64,000 nucleotides of DNA from Caballeronia telluris (GCF_001544495.1 NZ_FCNZ02000009.1:1-64000), one strand, 5' to 3'. Positions 25,728 to 36,986 are shown, numbered from the stretch's first letter. The notes: generated from the letters alone by a model not told the origin. Numbers and translations: made by a program.

Positions 25728-25982
25728 TCAGGCCTGCGGAATTTCGATCTTCACTTCCAGCACTTCGAGATCGTCCTGACGTTCGAGGCTCACGCGGATG
25801 TCGTCGTTGGAAATCTTCACGTACTTGGAAATCACGGCAACGAGTTCCCGTTGCAACGCCGGCAGATAATCGGCGGCGGCTTTGCCACCCGCGCGTTCGT
25901 GCGCAATGATCAACTGCAGGCGTTCCTTCGCCACCGAAGCGGACTTCTTTTTCTCGCCCAGCAAAAACGAAAGAATCGACAT
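25728..25982 (-). CDS. minE: cell division topological factor MinE
   Basis: An 84-residue MinE. The N-terminal membrane-contacting and MinD-binding part is [29 protein letters not shown], read here as [11 protein letters not shown] and [11 protein letters not shown]; the C-terminal topological-specificity domain is [19 protein letters not shown]. It stimulates MinD ATPase and drives pole-to-pole oscillation. Full length, nine bases after minD; last gene of minCDE. Confidence 0.97.
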   Translation of the reverse strand: MSILSFLLGEKKKSASVAKERLQLIIAHERAGGKAAADYLPALQRELVAVISKYVKISNDDIRVSLERQDDLEVLEVKIEIPQA

Positions 25983-25991
25983 TGCGTCCCC

Positions 25992-26807
25992 TTACTTGGT
26001 GCCGAAGATGCGTTGCAGCAGACCTGGCTTCTGATAGTCGATGAAACGCAGCGCCTTTTCCTCGCCGAGGAAACGCGACACGATGTCCTTGTACGACTCG
26101 GCGACGTCGGTACCATCGAGATGCACGGCGGGCAGACCCTGGTTCGACGCATGCAGCACCGCTTCCGATTCCGGAATCACGCCGATCAGCTCGATGCGCA
26201 GGATCTCCTGAATGTCGTTGAGCGACAGCATTTCGCCTTCGCTCACGCGCTTCGGGTTGTAGCGCGTGATCAGCAGATGCTCCTTGATGGGTTCCTTCCC
26301 CTCGATCGCACGCTTGGTCTTCGACGACAGAATGCCGAGAATGCGGTCCGAATCCCGCACCGACGACACTTCCGGATTCGTCACGATCAACGCTTCGTCG
26401 GCGAAATGCATCGCGAGCAGCGCGCCCGATTCGATGCCGGCCGGCGAATCGCACACGATGTACTCGAAGTCCATCGCGATGAGGTCGTTGATCACCTTTT
26501 CCACGCCCTCCATCGTGAGCGCGTCCTTGTCACGGGTTTGGGACGCCGGCAGGACGAAAAGGTTCTCGCATTTCTTGTCCTTGATGAGCGCCTGGTTCAG
26601 GTTCGCCTCACCCTGGATCACGTTGATCAGGTCGTACACCACGCGCCGCTCGCAGCCCATGATGAGATCGAGATTGCGCAGACCGACGTCGAAGTCGATC
26701 ACGGCCGTCTTGTGGCCGCGCAATGCGAGCCCCGATGCGAAGCTCGCGCTGGTAGTCGTCTTGCCGACGCCGCCCTTCCCCGATGTCACCACAATGATTT
26801 TTGCCAT
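25992..26807 (-). CDS. minD: septum-site-determining ATPase MinD
   Basis: A 271-residue deviant Walker A ATPase (IIVVTSGKGGVGKTTTSASF) that binds the membrane as an ATP dimer and recruits MinC. DYIVCDSPAGIE is the Walker B region. The C-terminal amphipathic membrane-targeting helix is LRFIDYQKPGLLQRIFG, with the hydrophobic face intact. Middle gene of minCDE. Confidence 0.97.
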   Translation of the reverse strand: MAKIIVVTSGKGGVGKTTTSASFASGLALRGHKTAVIDFDVGLRNLDLIMGCERRVVYDLINVIQGEANLNQALIKDKKCENLFVLPASQTRDKDALTMEGVEKVINDLIAMDFEYIVCDSPAGIESGALLAMHFADEALIVTNPEVSSVRDSDRILGILSSKTKRAIEGKEPIKEHLLITRYNPKRVSEGEMLSLNDIQEILRIELIGVIPESEAVLHASNQGLPAVHLDGTDVAESYKDIVSRFLGEEKALRFIDYQKPGLLQRIFGTK

Positions 26808-26895
26808 ACATGTACCTTGTGTTCGTCAAATAAGTCCGGCTGGCGGTTCGTCGAGCGTGCGCCGTTCGTTCGGGGCGCGCGTTCGTCTCAATGAA

Positions 26896-27669
26896 TCAGG
26901 TGAGCCGCAGCGGTTCGATCATCAGTTTTTCTTCGTCGAGCCAGATTTGCACCGACTTGCCGAGCACGTCGGCGGGCAACGGGTTCTCGGTCGTCCGGTA
27001 GATTCCCGCGATCGAGATGAGTTCCGGTTCGAGACAGGTGCAGAAGATCCGCGCGTCGTTGTTGCCGTGCACGCCCGCGAGCGCGCGCCCGCGCAACGGC
27101 GCATAGATGTGAATGTTGCCTTCCGCGATCAATTCCGCGCCGTAGGACACGAGCCCCAGCACGACCAGATCGCCCTTCGCGTACACCTGCTGGCCGGAGC
27201 GCAGCGGACGGTCGATGATCGTCGTCGGCGACGGTGCCGCGGGCGGCGGTGTCTTCGCGACGGCCGCTTCGATCACGGCTGCGGCATCGGTGTTCGCGCT
27301 CGCCGCGCCTTCCGAAGGCTTCGGTGCGCCACGCCGGTCGCGTGCTTCGAGAAGCGGCAGGCCGCCGCCCGACGCCCATTCGGCCGCCCACGCCTGCGCG
27401 GGCAGCGCGACGACGCCGATCGGCCGCATGCGCACGCTTGCAAGCAACTGCGCGAGTTCGCCGAGCGCGATGCGCTCGGTCGCCGACGTTTCGGCGAGAC
27501 GGCGCACGTCGATCGCGACGACGTCGCCCGCGAAAAACTCGGGAGTCGCTTCGAAGCGCCGCGTGAGTTCGGTGCGCAGCGCGTCGAGGTCGGTGGTCTT
27601 GACGACGAAGAGAAGCGTGTCGACGGAGCCGCTGCGCAGTTCAAAAAAGGGCGTTTTGTTGAGCGACAT
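26896..27669 (-). CDS. minC: septum-site-determining protein MinC
   Basis: A 257-residue FtsZ polymerisation inhibitor. The N-terminal domain starts [19 protein letters not shown]; a Pro/Ala-rich linker (about residues 125-150, [15 protein letters not shown]) precedes the C-terminal beta-helix with the conserved [16 protein letters not shown] and [16 protein letters not shown]. Start at 27669 gives the usual MSLNKT; no good ribosome site precedes it. It is 88 bases upstream of minD. Confidence 0.95.
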   Translation of the reverse strand: MSLNKTPFFELRSGSVDTLLFVVKTTDLDALRTELTRRFEATPEFFAGDVVAIDVRRLAETSATERIALGELAQLLASVRMRPIGVVALPAQAWAAEWASGGGLPLLEARDRRGAPKPSEGAASANTDAAAVIEAAVAKTPPPAAPSPTTIIDRPLRSGQQVYAKGDLVVLGLVSYGAELIAEGNIHIYAPLRGRALAGVHGNNDARIFCTCLEPELISIAGIYRTTENPLPADVLGKSVQIWLDEEKLMIEPLRLT

Positions 27670-27828
27670 AGGAGCGGCCAAAAATTTTGCGTATTTTACA
27701 GGCGCGCGCGCGCTCAGCCATCTTTTTCGAGACTGGTTTGCGCGATATTGGCCGGCGGCGGAGTGCCGCGGATGGCGGCGCCCCACGAATGCGACGGCGC
27801 CGCGAAAATGAATAGACGTATCGACAAT

Positions 27829-28368
27829 TCACGCCGTGCCCGGCGCATCTTGCTCTTCGTTGTGCACGTGACGCACGAGCAGCGTTTCCCATTCTTCGGC
27901 ATGCGCGGGCATCATCCGGCGATCGCCTGTCGGACCGAAACCGAGTCGCTCGTAAAAACGCTTCGCGGTGCGGTTTTCATCGGCGATCCACGCATGGATT
28001 TCCGTGGCGCCCTCGTCCGCGAGCCATTGCGACGCCGCGTTCACGAGCAGTTCGCCGCCGCGCAGATGCCGGACGGCCGGTGCGACCCACAGCGAATGAA
28101 CGAATGCGCGCTGCGTGCCCGCTTCGTCGATGAACGCGCCGACGAGCCCCGCCGGATGACCTTCGGTGTAGAGCAGAAACGTGGCCGTGGACGACGAACT
28201 CGCGTGATGCGCGGCTGTTTCGTCGAAACTGGATGCTTCGGCGAGAAGCGCGTCCTCGAGGGTCTCGTCGAAGGCGTACGGCGCCTCGCGCAGCGAAGCG
28301 GTACGAAGCTCGCGCAGGACAGCGCCCTGATGCGCGGCGATGCGGCGAACGGTCAGTGAAGGACTCAT
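27829..28368 (-). CDS. GNAT N-acetyltransferase
   Basis: A 179-residue acetyl-CoA-dependent acyltransferase. The core includes LVGAFIDEAGTQRAFVHSLWVAP, then RGGELLVNAASQWL at the acetyl-CoA-binding turn (R-G-G in place of the usual R..G.G/A), HAWIADENRTAKRFYERLGF, a strong GNAT C-terminal motif. Substrate unknown. It lies upstream-adjacent to minC on the same strand with a 159-base gap and is probably transcribed separately. Confidence 0.9.
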   Translation of the reverse strand: MSPSLTVRRIAAHQGAVLRELRTASLREAPYAFDETLEDALLAEASSFDETAAHHASSSSTATFLLYTEGHPAGLVGAFIDEAGTQRAFVHSLWVAPAVRHLRGGELLVNAASQWLADEGATEIHAWIADENRTAKRFYERLGFGPTGDRRMMPAHAEEWETLLVRHVHNEEQDAPGTA

Positions 28369-28500
28369 GCGGACGGTTGACTCTCTGGTTCTTTCTGACT
28401 ATCCGGTAGCTTCAACCGAACGGGCGATCGAGTCAATTTTTTATTTGCACGCGTCGACTCGCGGCGCGCCGTGCGGACTCGGATGGGTCGTGCCATCCGC

Positions 28501-29283
28501 TTACGGCGCCGCGTAGGCGCCGGTGCCGTCGGGCCACGGCGTCAGCAGCTCGAAGCCGTCTTCCGTGACGGCGACCATGTGCTCCCATTGCGCCGAGAGC
28601 GAGCGGTCCTTGGTGGTCACCGTCCAGCCGTCGCGCGACTGCTGCGTGGCGGCGCGCCCTGCGTTGACCATCGGCTCGATCGTGAAGACGAGGCCCGGCT
28701 TGAGACGCAGCCCCGCGCCGCGCTGGCCGTAATGCAGCACTTGCGGGTCTTCGTGGTAGACGCGCCCGATGCCGTGTCCGCAATACTCGCGCACGATCGA
28801 GAAGCCCTCGCGGTGCGCCACCGACTGGATCGCATGGCCGACATCGCCGAGCGTCGCGCCAGCGCGCACTTCGCGGATGCCGGCGAGCATCGCCTCGTAG
28901 GTCGTGTCGCACAGGCGTCGCGCTTCGGCGCTCGGCGTGCCGGCGTAGTACATGCGGCTCGTGTCGCCGAAGTAGCCGTCCTTGATGATCGCGACGTCGA
29001 TGTTGACGATGTCGCCGTCCTTGAGTTCGCGCGGGCCGGGAATGCCGTGGCACACGACATGATTCACCGACGTGCAGATCGTCTTCGGAAAACCCATGTA
29101 GCCGACGTTGGCCGGAATGGCCTTCAGTTCGTCGACGATGAAACGGTTGCAGATCGCGTCGAGTTCGTCGGTGGTGACGCCCGGGCGGACATGCTCGCCG
29201 ATCATCGCGAGCACGTCGGCGGCCATGCGGCCCGAGATGCGCAGCTTTTCGATGTCGGCGGGAGACTTGAGAGTGATAGCCAT
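28501..29283 (-). CDS. map: methionine aminopeptidase, type I
   Basis: A 260-residue enzyme that removes initiator Met from new proteins. Metal ligands are in NIDVAIIKDGYFGDTSRM (two Asp), the His in CGHGIGR, and Glu residues in FTIEPM and the C-terminal WEHMVAV. The substrate His occurs in VNHVVCHGIP. No N-terminal zinc-finger or linker, so type Ia as in E. coli. Start at 29283 gives MAITLKSPADIEK. Burkholderiaceae usually carry more than one copy; this one is not next to rpsB, so it may be a paralogue. Confidence 0.95.
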   Translation of the reverse strand: MAITLKSPADIEKLRISGRMAADVLAMIGEHVRPGVTTDELDAICNRFIVDELKAIPANVGYMGFPKTICTSVNHVVCHGIPGPRELKDGDIVNIDVAIIKDGYFGDTSRMYYAGTPSAEARRLCDTTYEAMLAGIREVRAGATLGDVGHAIQSVAHREGFSIVREYCGHGIGRVYHEDPQVLHYGQRGAGLRLKPGLVFTIEPMVNAGRAATQQSRDGWTVTTKDRSLSAQWEHMVAVTEDGFELLTPWPDGTGAYAAP

Positions 29284-29492
29284 TGGGTCTTGCGGGATGG
29301 GTTCGGTCGACGCGCGCGGCGGCTGCGGCACGCGCGCGTCGGGCGCGGATTGTCGGCGATGATAGCATTGCCCGCTGGGCGCCCGCCCGCGCACGGGCCA
29401 GTCGGCGCACTCGCGCCGGGGCGCGGACGGGCTTGCTTCGAGCGGGCGTTTACGGTTTATTGGGCGCTTTTATCGTCACCCGACGGAGTTCC

Positions 29493-29837
29493 ATGTCCTT
29501 GCATCGCCTTGCTGTTTCTGCCGTGACCGCCACCATCGCCCTCGCCGCCTGTAGCTCGACCAGCGGGCCGGAATTGCGCGCGTCGAAGCCCGTCATCTAC
29601 GTCTCGTCGGCGCGAACGGCGTCGGATATTTCGAGCTGCCTCGAACGCATGCTGCCGTCCGCGCAGACGACGCGCAACGCCGGATCGACGGAACTGCTCG
29701 TCGGGCCCAACGCGTGGCTCGTGACGCTGACGCCATCGGGATATGGATCGACCGTCAAGGTGCAGAAGTCCGATGGCGAATACAGCGGGCTGCCCGAGCC
29801 GGAATTGCGGTTCGACATTGCACGGTGTACGACCTGA
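29493..29837 (+). CDS. small lipoprotein, unknown function
   Basis: A 114-residue protein with signal peptide and lipobox LAAC (MSLHRLAVSAVTATIALAAC). The mature part has ASDISSCLERMLPSAQ, then TELLVGPNAWLVTLTPSGYGS, and a final Cys (DIARCTT) that could pair with the Cys in SSCLER. I recognise no domain but the arrangement is common in Burkholderia outer-membrane lipoproteins. Divergent from map across about 209 bases. Confidence 0.75.
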   Translation: MSLHRLAVSAVTATIALAACSSTSGPELRASKPVIYVSSARTASDISSCLERMLPSAQTTRNAGSTELLVGPNAWLVTLTPSGYGSTVKVQKSDGEYSGLPEPELRFDIARCTT

Positions 29838-29890
29838 GTCGATCCGCCGGCGCTTCGCACAGAGGCGCACGAGACCGCGCACAAAGCAAA

Positions 29891-29920
29891 AGCCCCGCAA
29901 GTCTTTCGATTTGCGGGGCT
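29891..29920 (-). terminator. terminator of tRNA-Ser(CGA)
   Basis: AGCCCCGCAA (29891-29900) and TTGCGGGGCT (29911-29920) form a ten-base-pair stem flanked by T on one side and A on the other. It lies 11 bases after the tRNA 3' end and also follows the lipoprotein gene, so it probably serves both strands. Confidence 0.9.
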
Positions 29921-29930
29921 TTCAGTATCT

Positions 29931-30021
29931 TGGCGGAAAGGGTGGGATTCGAACCCACGGTACAGCAAAACTGTACACTGGATTTCGAGTCCAGCGCATT
30001 CGACCACTCTGCCACCTTTCC
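29931..30021 (-). tRNA. tRNA-Ser(CGA)
   Basis: A 91-nt class II tRNA on the minus strand: acceptor GGAAAGG/CCTTTCC, anticodon stem CTGGA/TCCAG, loop CTCGAAA (anticodon CGA), long variable arm and encoded CCA. It is 118 bases downstream of serS, the gene of its own synthetase. Confidence 0.97.
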
Positions 30022-30139
30022 GTCTACCGGGATCTTTCGATCCGGCGCTTCATCGAGCGGGTCGTTGCTCAACGAAGAGCAAGATTATAGCGGACTCGAT
30101 TTCGCTTTCCAAGCCCCTTTTTGCATCTTCCCGGAAGAT

Positions 30140-31504
<1,365 letters not shown>

Positions 31505-32821
31505 TCAACGTTTCTTGTCGTCCTTGTGCTCGCGCCGCCACGCCGCGTCCAGTTCGGCGAGCCGCGCCATCTTCTCGCCGATCTTGCCCTCCAGGCCGCG
31601 CGGTGTCGGCTCGTACCAGTGCGGGTCGCGCATGCCGTCCGGCAGATACGTTTCGCCCGCCGCGTATGCGTCGGGCTCGTCGTGCGCGTAGCGATACTCG
31701 TGGCCGTAGCCGAGTTCCTTCATCAGCTTGGTCGGCGCGTTGCGCAAATGCACCGGCACGCCGCGCGACTGATCTTTCCCGACGAACCGCCGCGCCTCGT
31801 TATAAGCCTTGTAGCCCGCATTCGATTTCGGCGCGACGGCCAGATAGATGATCGCCTGCCCGAGCGCCAGTTCGCCCTCGGGCGTGCCGAGCCGCTCGTA
31901 GGTTTCGGCGGCATCGAGCGCGATGCGCCCGGCGCGCGGATCGGCGAGACCGATGTCCTCCCACGCCATGCGCACGATGCGCCGCGCGAGATAGCGCGGG
32001 TCCGCGCCGCCGTCGAGCATGCGGCAGAACCAATAGAGCGCGGCGTCCGGATTGCTGCCGCGCACCGATTTGTGCAGCGCGCTGATCTGGTCGTAGAACG
32101 CGTCGCCGCCCTTGTCGAAACGGCGCAGGTTTTCGGCGAGCGCGCTGCCGAGCAGCGTGCCGTCGATTTCCGTCGTCTTTTGCTGGGCCGCCGCGCGCGC
32201 GACGATTTCCAGGTTGTTCAGGAGCTTGCGGCCGTCGCCGTCGGCGGAACCGATGATCGCGTCGCGGGCTTCGTCGGTGAAAGTGAGCCCGCCGAGTTCC
32301 GCCTGCGCGCGCTCGAGCAGTTGCTTCAGTTCGTCGGCGTCGAGGCTCTTCAGCACGTACACCGCCGCCCGCGACAGCAACGCGCTGTTCACCTCGAACG
32401 ACGGATTCTCGGTCGTCGCGCCGACGAACACGAACAGTCCCGACTCGACGTGCGGCAGGAAAGCATCCTGCTGGCTCTTGTTGAAGCGATGCACCTCGTC
32501 GACGAACACGAGCGTCTGGTGCCCGTTCGCGCGATGGATCTGCGCGGTCTCGACGGCCTCGCGAATGTCCTTCACGCCCGAGAGCACCGCGGACAGCGAG
32601 ATGAACTGCGCGTCGAAGGCGTCGGCCATGAGGCGCGCGAGCGTCGTCTTGCCGACGCCCGGCGGGCCCCAGAGGATCATCGAATGCGCCTCGCCCGATT
32701 CGAACGCGACGCGCAGCGGCTTGCTCTGCCCGAGCAGATGCTTCTGGCCGATGACGTCGTCGATGGTGCGGGGACGCAGGCGCTCGGCGAGCGGAACGGT
32801 GCCACGATTTTCTTCGAACAT
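31505..32821 (-). CDS. rarA: replication-associated recombination ATPase RarA
   Basis: A 438-residue AAA+ ATPase (MgsA/RarA, Mgs1/WRNIP1 family) acting at stalled forks and interacting with SSB. After LAERLRPRTIDDVIGQKHLL come Walker A GPPGVGKTTLARL, Walker B LVFVDEVHRFNKSQQD, sensor 1 FVGATTENPSFEVN and a C-terminal helical tetramerisation domain with YWFCRMLDGGADPRYLARR. The start at 32821 (MFEENRG) is preferred; the frame stays open upstream without family similarity. Confidence 0.96.
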   Translation of the reverse strand: MFEENRGTVPLAERLRPRTIDDVIGQKHLLGQSKPLRVAFESGEAHSMILWGPPGVGKTTLARLMADAFDAQFISLSAVLSGVKDIREAVETAQIHRANGHQTLVFVDEVHRFNKSQQDAFLPHVESGLFVFVGATTENPSFEVNSALLSRAAVYVLKSLDADELKQLLERAQAELGGLTFTDEARDAIIGSADGDGRKLLNNLEIVARAAAQQKTTEIDGTLLGSALAENLRRFDKGGDAFYDQISALHKSVRGSNPDAALYWFCRMLDGGADPRYLARRIVRMAWEDIGLADPRAGRIALDAAETYERLGTPEGELALGQAIIYLAVAPKSNAGYKAYNEARRFVGKDQSRGVPVHLRNAPTKLMKELGYGHEYRYAHDEPDAYAAGETYLPDGMRDPHWYEPTPRGLEGKIGEKMARLAELDAAWRREHKDDKKR

Positions 32822-32997
32822 GTGCTTATGTGACGCAGGTTGGGCAAAGGCGGCGATAATCTCTCGCTTTTCGAGACGAGGGCGCGGCCAGCGGTTCGGC
32901 CATGCGCTCCAGCGAATCGGCTCATTATGACAGCGACGGCGAAACGCCTTCGCCCGCATCGAGACATCACGGACAGAACCGACAGGACACAACGCCA

Positions 32998-34320
32998 ATG
33001 GCGCAAGAGAGCACACCAGAGAGCACACCATCCAACGACGCCTACGCGCCCCTTACGCCCGTGCCGCCCGAGCGCCGCGCGTTCGCGACCTCCGACGCCT
33101 TCGCGCTCTGGTTCTCGCTCGGCATCGGCCTTCTGGTCGCGCAGGCGGGCGCGCTGCTCGTGCCGGGACTGTCGCTGCCGCACGCGCTCGCGGCGATCGC
33201 GATCGGCACGGCGATCGGCGTCGTCCTGCTCGCGCTCGCGGGCGTGGTCGGCACGGACACCGGGCTCGCGGCGATGTCGTCGCTGCGGCCGACGCTCGGC
33301 GTGCGCGGCGCGTCGGTGCCGGCGGTGCTGAACGCGGTGCAACTCGTCGGCTGGGGCTCGTTCGAGATCATCGTGATGCGCGATTCCGCCGATGCGCTCG
33401 CCAAACAATCGTTCGGCTTCTCGATGCCGCTCGTCTGGACGCTCGTCTTCGGCGTGCTGGCGACGCTGCTCGCCATCTCCGGCCCGCTTTCCTTCGTGCG
33501 GCGCTTCCTGCGCACCTGGGGCATCTGGCTTTTGCTCGGCGGCGCGGGCTGGCTGACGTGGAACGTGCTCGCGAAACTCGACCTCGGCGCGCTGATGCAC
33601 CGTCCGGGCACGGGCGAGATGGCGTTCGGCTCGGGCATCGATCTGGTCGTCGCGATGCCGTTGTCGTGGCTGCCGCTGATCGCCGACTACACGCGCTTCG
33701 GCAAGAGCGCGGGCGGCACGTTCCGCGGCACGCTCCTGGGCTACGGCATCGCGAATATCTGGTTCTATGCGCTCGGCGCGATCTACGGGCTCGCGGCGGG
33801 CGGCGGCGATGCGCTCCTGACGGTCGCGTTCGCGCAGGCGGGCGGCGGCCTCGCGCTGCTTCTGATCCTGATCGACGAAACCGACAACGCCTTCGCCGAC
33901 ATCCACTCCGCCGCCGTCTCGACCGGCACGTTCTGGGCGCGCGCAAGCGTGCCGATGCTCTCCGCCGCGTTCGGTGCGCTGTGTACGCTCGTGGCGCTCG
34001 TCGTCGAAATGGGCAAGTATCAGAACTTTCTGCTTCTGATCGGCTCCGTGTTCGCGCCGCTCTTCGGTGTCGTGCTGGCGGATCACTTCGTCGTGAGGCG
34101 GCGCCGCATCGACGTCCCCGTTCTCGCGGATGTGAACGGCCGCTACGGCTTTTCGGGCGGCTGGCACGTGAGCGCGTTCATCGCGTGGGCGATCGGCATC
34201 GCGGCGTATCACGCGATCAACCAGTGGCTGCCGAATCTCGGCGCGACGCTGCCCGCGCTCGCGCTCGGCGCGGTGTGCTATCTGCTGCTGGTGTCGGGCC
34301 GGCGCGCGGCGCTCGCCTGA
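32998..34320 (+). CDS. NCS1-type permease, CytX-like
   Basis: A 440-residue permease of the nucleobase:cation symporter-1 family with about 12 membrane segments. WFSLGIGLLVAQAGALLVP and GTDTGLAAMSSLRPTLGVRG fit the CytX branch proposed to import hydroxymethylpyrimidine for thiamine synthesis; SWLPLIADYTRFGKS is the conserved helix 6 region. No TPP riboswitch was found upstream, so the substrate is uncertain. It is divergent from rarA and converges on a second NCS1 permease. Confidence 0.85.
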   Translation: MAQESTPESTPSNDAYAPLTPVPPERRAFATSDAFALWFSLGIGLLVAQAGALLVPGLSLPHALAAIAIGTAIGVVLLALAGVVGTDTGLAAMSSLRPTLGVRGASVPAVLNAVQLVGWGSFEIIVMRDSADALAKQSFGFSMPLVWTLVFGVLATLLAISGPLSFVRRFLRTWGIWLLLGGAGWLTWNVLAKLDLGALMHRPGTGEMAFGSGIDLVVAMPLSWLPLIADYTRFGKSAGGTFRGTLLGYGIANIWFYALGAIYGLAAGGGDALLTVAFAQAGGGLALLLILIDETDNAFADIHSAAVSTGTFWARASVPMLSAAFGALCTLVALVVEMGKYQNFLLLIGSVFAPLFGVVLADHFVVRRRRIDVPVLADVNGRYGFSGGWHVSAFIAWAIGIAAYHAINQWLPNLGATLPALALGAVCYLLLVSGRRAALA

Positions 34321-34328
34321 CGTGCAAA

Positions 34329-34353
34329 AAAACGGGCGCCTCTGGCGCCCGTT
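34329..34353. terminator. bidirectional terminator between the two permeases
   Basis: AAACGGGCGCC, loop TCT, GGCGCCCGTTT between the convergent permease genes, with A-rich and T-rich flanks. It should stop both transcripts. Confidence 0.85.
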
Positions 34354-34358
34354 TGCTG

Positions 34359-35846
34359 TCAGCGCTCGTCGCGGCGCATCAGCGCGCTTTCGTGCAGGTC
34401 GCGAATCACGCGCTCTTCGGCTTCCAGATCGAGCGAGCGGCTCAGGATCCAGTACACGCCGCCCGACACGATCAGCCCCACGAGCCACGCGATATCCACG
34501 CCGCCGAGCATCCGCGCGAAATAGCCTTCGAACACGGCCTTCTCGGCCGCCGCGTCGTAGATGAAGAAGAACGGAATCATCGCGACGAAGCCCACCACGT
34601 AGGCCACGATGCCGCGCATCTGCCACGCGCCGTAGATGCCCTTCGGCGTGAAGAAGTGCGCGATCGCGTAGCGGCCGCGGCGCACGAAGAAGTAATCGAC
34701 GAGATTGACCGCCGTCCACGGCACGAGAAAATACAGCATCAGCATGAGGAACGTGTTCAGGAGCGCGATGCCGTTGCCCTTGATCGCGAGCACGCAGGCG
34801 AGCACGACGGCGCTGATCGCGATCACCGATGCGATGCGCGCGCCGCGCGACGGCTTGATCCGGCGGATCGAATCGACGCCGGTCAAAAGCGTCAGCATCG
34901 CGCTGTAGGTGTTGAGCGCGATGATCGGCAAAAAGCCCGCCACCGAGACGAACACGATCACGCTACCAAGCCCCGGCACGACCGACGAACCGACCTGATT
35001 CAGCGCGACGAGCGCATCCGACGCCTTCAACTCCTGCGCGAGCCACGCGCCGAGGCCGATCATCCAGGTGCCCGACAGCGCGGCGCCGATGAAGATCGCC
35101 GCGATCAGCTTGCTGCGGCTCGTGTTCTTCGGCAGGTAGCGCGAGTAGTCGGAGACGTAGGGCGCGTACGAAATGTTGTAGCTCGCGCCGATGGCGAACT
35201 GCGTCGCGAAGGCGATCCAGCTAAAGCCGAGATGCGGCGCGTTTGCCGCCGGCACCGAAGGCGCGTGGCCGGCGCCGAATAGGAGCGCGATCGACACGAG
35301 CGCGTAGAGCGGCAGCGTCGCGATCAGCGCCCACTTGAACGCGCGGTGCATGAGGTCGTGCCCGTAGATCGACAGCAGCGCGCCGGCTGCGATCGCCACC
35401 ACGGCGACGAGCGTCGCGTCCAGCCCGAAGACGTGCTTGAGGCCGTCCGTAATCAGCGAAACATTGACGACGTTGAATCCGACGAACACGAAAAGCGTCG
35501 CGAGGAGCGCGAGGATCACGCCGCGATAGCCGAACTGCGCGCGCGACTGGATCATCTGCGGCAATCCCATTTCCGGCCCCTGCGAGCCGTGAAATGCCAT
35601 GAAGATCGTGCCGAACATGATGCCGAGCGCGCCGGCGAGCGTCGTCCACCCCGCCGACAGCCCCATGCCCGGCCCGACGAAGCCGATCGAAATCGTAAAA
35701 AAGTGAAAATTGCCGAGGAACCAGAACGGTCCCTGGCCGGAGAGCCGGGCGTGGCGCTCGCTCTCCGGAATGTAGTCGATCGAATGACTTTCGACTTCGA
35801 GGGCCGGCCCCGCGTGGGGCAGGCCGATGACTTCTTCGTTACGCAT
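34359..35846 (-). CDS. NCS1-family permease (cytosine/purine type)
   Basis: A 495-residue transporter of the cytosine/purine/uracil/allantoin family. About 12 hydrophobic segments; ISIGFVGPGMGLSAGWTTLAG in helix 1, GPEMGLPQMIQSRAQFGYRG around helix 3 and YAPYVSDYSRYLP in helix 6 are family blocks. It lies downstream of the ureohydrolase gene on the same strand with a 58-base gap and probably shares its transcript. Context suggests import of a guanidino or ureido compound, or a purine breakdown product; this is inference. Confidence 0.9.
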   Translation of the reverse strand: MRNEEVIGLPHAGPALEVESHSIDYIPESERHARLSGQGPFWFLGNFHFFTISIGFVGPGMGLSAGWTTLAGALGIMFGTIFMAFHGSQGPEMGLPQMIQSRAQFGYRGVILALLATLFVFVGFNVVNVSLITDGLKHVFGLDATLVAVVAIAAGALLSIYGHDLMHRAFKWALIATLPLYALVSIALLFGAGHAPSVPAANAPHLGFSWIAFATQFAIGASYNISYAPYVSDYSRYLPKNTSRSKLIAAIFIGAALSGTWMIGLGAWLAQELKASDALVALNQVGSSVVPGLGSVIVFVSVAGFLPIIALNTYSAMLTLLTGVDSIRRIKPSRGARIASVIAISAVVLACVLAIKGNGIALLNTFLMLMLYFLVPWTAVNLVDYFFVRRGRYAIAHFFTPKGIYGAWQMRGIVAYVVGFVAMIPFFFIYDAAAEKAVFEGYFARMLGGVDIAWLVGLIVSGGVYWILSRSLDLEAEERVIRDLHESALMRRDER

Positions 35847-35904
35847 CTGCTGTTGTCTCGCTTGGTTTTTCTGATCGGCGCCGGTTCTCACACGCATTGA
35901 ATCT

Positions 35905-36921
35905 TCAGGCGCGACGCTCGACGCCCGGCAGCACGCACAGCAGTTCGAACGCGAGGTTTGCGCCGAGCAGCGCCGTGGTGCCGAACGGATCGTAAGGCGG
36001 CGCGACTTCCACCAGATCCGCGCCGACGATGTTCAGCCCGTGCGCGCCGCGAATGATTTCGAGCGCCTGCGGCACGGTCAGCCCGGCGATTTCCGGCGTG
36101 CCCGTTCCCGGCGCGAAAGCCGGATCGATGCCGTCGATGTCGAAGGTGATGTACACCGGCCCGTCGCCCATTTGCGCGCGCACTTCCTCCATCAGCGGAG
36201 CGAGCGACTTGTTCCAGCATTCCTCCGTCTGCACGACGCGAAAGCCCTGCTCGCGGCACCAGTCGAAGTCGCCGGCTTCGTAGCCCGTGCCGCGCAGGCC
36301 GATCTGCACGACGCGCTCGCAGTCCAGCAAGCCCTCTTCCACCGCGCGGCGAAACGGCGTGCCGTGGGCGATCTTCTCGCCGAACATGGTGTCGTTGACG
36401 TCCGCGTGGGCATCGACGTGGATCAATCCGACCTTGCCGTGCTTCTTCGCGATCGCGCGCAGGATCGGCAGCGCGATCGTGTGGTCGCCGCCGAGCGTGA
36501 GCGGCTTGCAGTCGTGCGCGAGGATTTCGTCGTAGGCGCGCTCGATGCGGTCGATCGAGTCGAGCAGGTTGTACGGATTGATCGCGACGTCGCCGATGTC
36601 GGCGACACGCAGCGAATCGAACGGCGCAGCGCGCGTCGCCATGTTGTACGGGCGCAGGAGCACCGATTCGCTGCGCACCTGACGCGGGCCGAAACGCGCG
36701 CCGGTCCGGTTCGACGTGCCGAGATCGAACGGCACGCCGACGAAACACGCATCCAGCCCCGCCGCCGTGTGGACGTGCGGCAGACGCATCATCGTCGTGA
36801 TGCCGCCGCAGCGCGGCATCTGGTTGCCGGACAGCGGCTGCGGCCGCTCGTCGCGATGGTCCGGCGCGGTGAAATGCGAGTCGAAGTGCTCGGCCGGTGC
36901 GAAATGTGAAAATGTATTCAT
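35905..36921 (-). CDS. agmatinase-family ureohydrolase, guanidinobutyrase-like
   Basis: A 338-residue Mn-dependent ureohydrolase that removes urea from a guanidino compound. The metal ligands are in LGGDHTIALP (His), HVDAHADVND (DxHxD) and FDIDGIDPAFAPGTGTPE (two Asp); all are intact. The N-terminal segment QPLSGNQMPRCGGITTMMRLPH resembles P. aeruginosa GbuA/GpuA (guanidinobutyrate and guanidinopropionate hydrolases) rather than SpeB agmatinase, but arginine-related substrates cannot be excluded. An N-terminal extension of about 25 residues precedes this block. It is divergent from a LysR regulator, as gbuA is from gbuR, and is followed by an NCS1 permease. Confidence 0.88.
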   Translation of the reverse strand: MNTFSHFAPAEHFDSHFTAPDHRDERPQPLSGNQMPRCGGITTMMRLPHVHTAAGLDACFVGVPFDLGTSNRTGARFGPRQVRSESVLLRPYNMATRAAPFDSLRVADIGDVAINPYNLLDSIDRIERAYDEILAHDCKPLTLGGDHTIALPILRAIAKKHGKVGLIHVDAHADVNDTMFGEKIAHGTPFRRAVEEGLLDCERVVQIGLRGTGYEAGDFDWCREQGFRVVQTEECWNKSLAPLMEEVRAQMGDGPVYITFDIDGIDPAFAPGTGTPEIAGLTVPQALEIIRGAHGLNIVGADLVEVAPPYDPFGTTALLGANLAFELLCVLPGVERRA

Positions 36922-36986
36922 GGCGTTCGATGATTTCCCGTGGAAGGTTTAATCGGTTCACCCTCCATTAATAGGCGCTCGCGCGG

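Noticed and set aside
32822..32997. TPP riboswitch before the CytX-like permease gene
   Set aside because: The conserved CTGAGA and downstream GATCTGGATAATGCC-type blocks of THI elements are missing.
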